6,882 nucleotides of DNA, from positions 1 through 6,882 of the forward strand of contig JAEZXF010000450.1 in assembly GCA_023419995.1 (NCBI GenBank), given 5' to 3'. The notes under the pieces are model-generated. The model saw only the letters and a list, made by a program, of their open reading frames with translations. It was not told the DNA's origin and did no database searches. Positions 6,064 through 6,882 of the stretch are shown here, one piece after another. Numbering within the stretch: position 1 is the stretch's first letter; each line of letters opens with the position of its first letter. Position numbers and translations under genes: made by a program. The stretch comes from Pseudomonadota bacterium (GTDB taxonomy: Bacteria; Pseudomonadota; Alphaproteobacteria; Rhizobiales; Rhizobiaceae).

Positions 6064-6882
6064 TCGCCGACAACGTGACGACGGAGCTGCATCCGTTGCT
6101 CGCGGCCGATGTGCCTTCGGGCGCGCGGCTCCTGGCGCAGGCCTTCGCCAGGCACGGGGTGCGCGTCGCCTTCGGGCAGAGCATCCCCTCGCTGTTCCAT
6201 CTGGTGGCGCCGGAGCACGGCATGGAGCAGGCCGTCTACCGCACCGAGAACGCCGGCGGCGCCATGGCCGACGGCTATGCCCGCGCCAGCAACCGCATCG
6301 CCCTCGTCACCGCGCAGAACGGGCCGGCGGCGGCGCTTCTGGTCGCGCCGCTGGCGGAGGCGCTGAAGGCGTCGGTTCCCGTCGTTGCGCTGGTGCAGGA
6401 GGTGACGCCGCTCACGGCCGACCGCAACGCCTTCCAGGAGCTCGACCATGCCGCGCTGTTTTCCGGCGTGGCGAAGTGGGTGCGCCGCATCGACGATGTC
6501 GAGCGCATCGAGGACTATGTCGACATGGCCGTCTCGGTGGCCTCCGGCGGCCGGCCGGGGCCGGCCGTTCTGCTGGTGCCGGCGCACATACTGGCCGCGA
6601 CGGCGAAGGCGGGACCGCGCCGGCAGGCGCGCATGGGAAGCTTTCCGCTCGACCGCCCGGTTCCCGACGCCGAGGCCATCGCCGGCGCGGCGAGGCTTCT
6701 GGCGGCCGCGCGCCAGCCGCTGATCGTTGCCGGCGGCGGCGTCCACCTGTCGCAGGCGCAGCAGGCGCTCGCCGACCTTCAGGAGCGGTTCCACCTGCCG
6801 GTGGCGACGACGCTGATGGGAAAGGGTGCCGTCGACGAGCGCCATCCGCTGTCGCTCGGCATCGTCGGCCACGTCATGGGCG
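6057..6882 (+). CDS. TPP-dependent enzyme, acetolactate synthase-like (partial, runs off window)
   Basis: This is the N-terminal half (275 codons) of a thiamine-diphosphate enzyme of the acetolactate synthase/pyruvate oxidase superfamily; full members have about 550 residues. The pyrimidine-binding domain spans roughly residues 18-185. It contains RTENAGGAMADGYARAS at 62-78, where E64 is the glutamate expected to activate the cofactor, then AQNGPAAALLVAPLAEA from A86, and VPVVALVQEV. The central domain begins near residue 200 with LIVAGGGVHLS and continues through TTLMGKGAVDERHPLSLG, a typical acetolactate-synthase-family stretch. The TPP-binding C-terminal domain with its GDG motif lies beyond the window. 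Relatives join or cleave bonds next to a 2-oxo group, including ring-opening diketone hydrolases and aldehyde- or acyl-forming lyases. With no isoleucine/valine genes beside it, biosynthetic acetolactate synthase (IlvB) is unlikely. No ATG lies near the expected N-terminus; GTG 6057 fits the overlap pattern and the ribosome-binding site. Confidence 0.88.
   Translation, partial: MLIADNVTTELHPLLAADVPSGARLLAQAFARHGVRVAFGQSIPSLFHLVAPEHGMEQAVYRTENAGGAMADGYARASNRIALVTAQNGPAAALLVAPLAEALKASVPVVALVQEVTPLTADRNAFQELDHAALFSGVAKWVRRIDDVERIEDYVDMAVSVASGGRPGPAVLLVPAHILAATAKAGPRRQARMGSFPLDRPVPDAEAIAGAARLLAAARQPLIVAGGGVHLSQAQQALADLQERFHLPVATTLMGKGAVDERHPLSLGIVGHVMG

Noticed and set aside
5637..6872. Long minus-strand open frame opposite the beta-subunit and TPP-enzyme genes
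   Set aside because: The plus strand here shows clear CoA-transferase-like and TPP-enzyme motifs; the minus-strand translation shows none.

Overview
The window is a dense, single-strand (+) gene cluster from a high-GC bacterium. By eye it is about two-thirds G+C with strong G/C third-position bias; I did not count it exactly. GC-rich codons, coupled genes and a catabolic ABC-transport cassette fit a proteobacterium, most likely an alphaproteobacterium of the Hyphomicrobiales or Rhodospirillales type. That placement is an impression of style, not proof. I see no RNA genes, insertion sequences, CRISPR arrays, prophage genes or long repeats.

Layout. Positions 1-91 are a short leader that may hold the last codons of an unseen upstream gene and a weak inverted repeat. 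Positions 92-1210 encode an ABC transporter ATPase of the FbpC/PotA (TOBE-domain) type. Positions 1207-2931 encode its permease, a fused protein with two permease domains (FbpB/ThiP style). A 59-base spacer follows. Positions 2991-4403 encode a phenylacetate-CoA ligase (PaaK)-like adenylate-forming enzyme. Positions 4418-5212 and 5212-6063 encode the alpha and beta subunits of a family I CoA-transferase-like protein closest in motifs to IpdA/IpdB. From 6057 to the window end is the first half of a thiamine-diphosphate (TPP) enzyme related to acetolactate synthase. Most junctions overlap or nearly touch (ATGA at 1207, TGATG at 5210, 7-base overlap at 6057), so this looks like one polycistronic operon.

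How it may work together (inference). The ABC importer, whose substrate-binding protein is not in the window, would take up a carboxylated compound. The PaaK-like ligase would make its CoA thioester. The IpdAB-like pair would act on that thioester and the TPP enzyme on a 2-oxo or diketone intermediate. The most interesting point is that the beta subunit lacks the glutamate that carries CoA in classical transferases and has an altered glycine loop, while the alpha subunit keeps a glutamate in the region of the IpdA catalytic one. The pair may therefore be a carbon-carbon-bond hydrolase rather than a transferase. The substrate cannot be read from the sequence.
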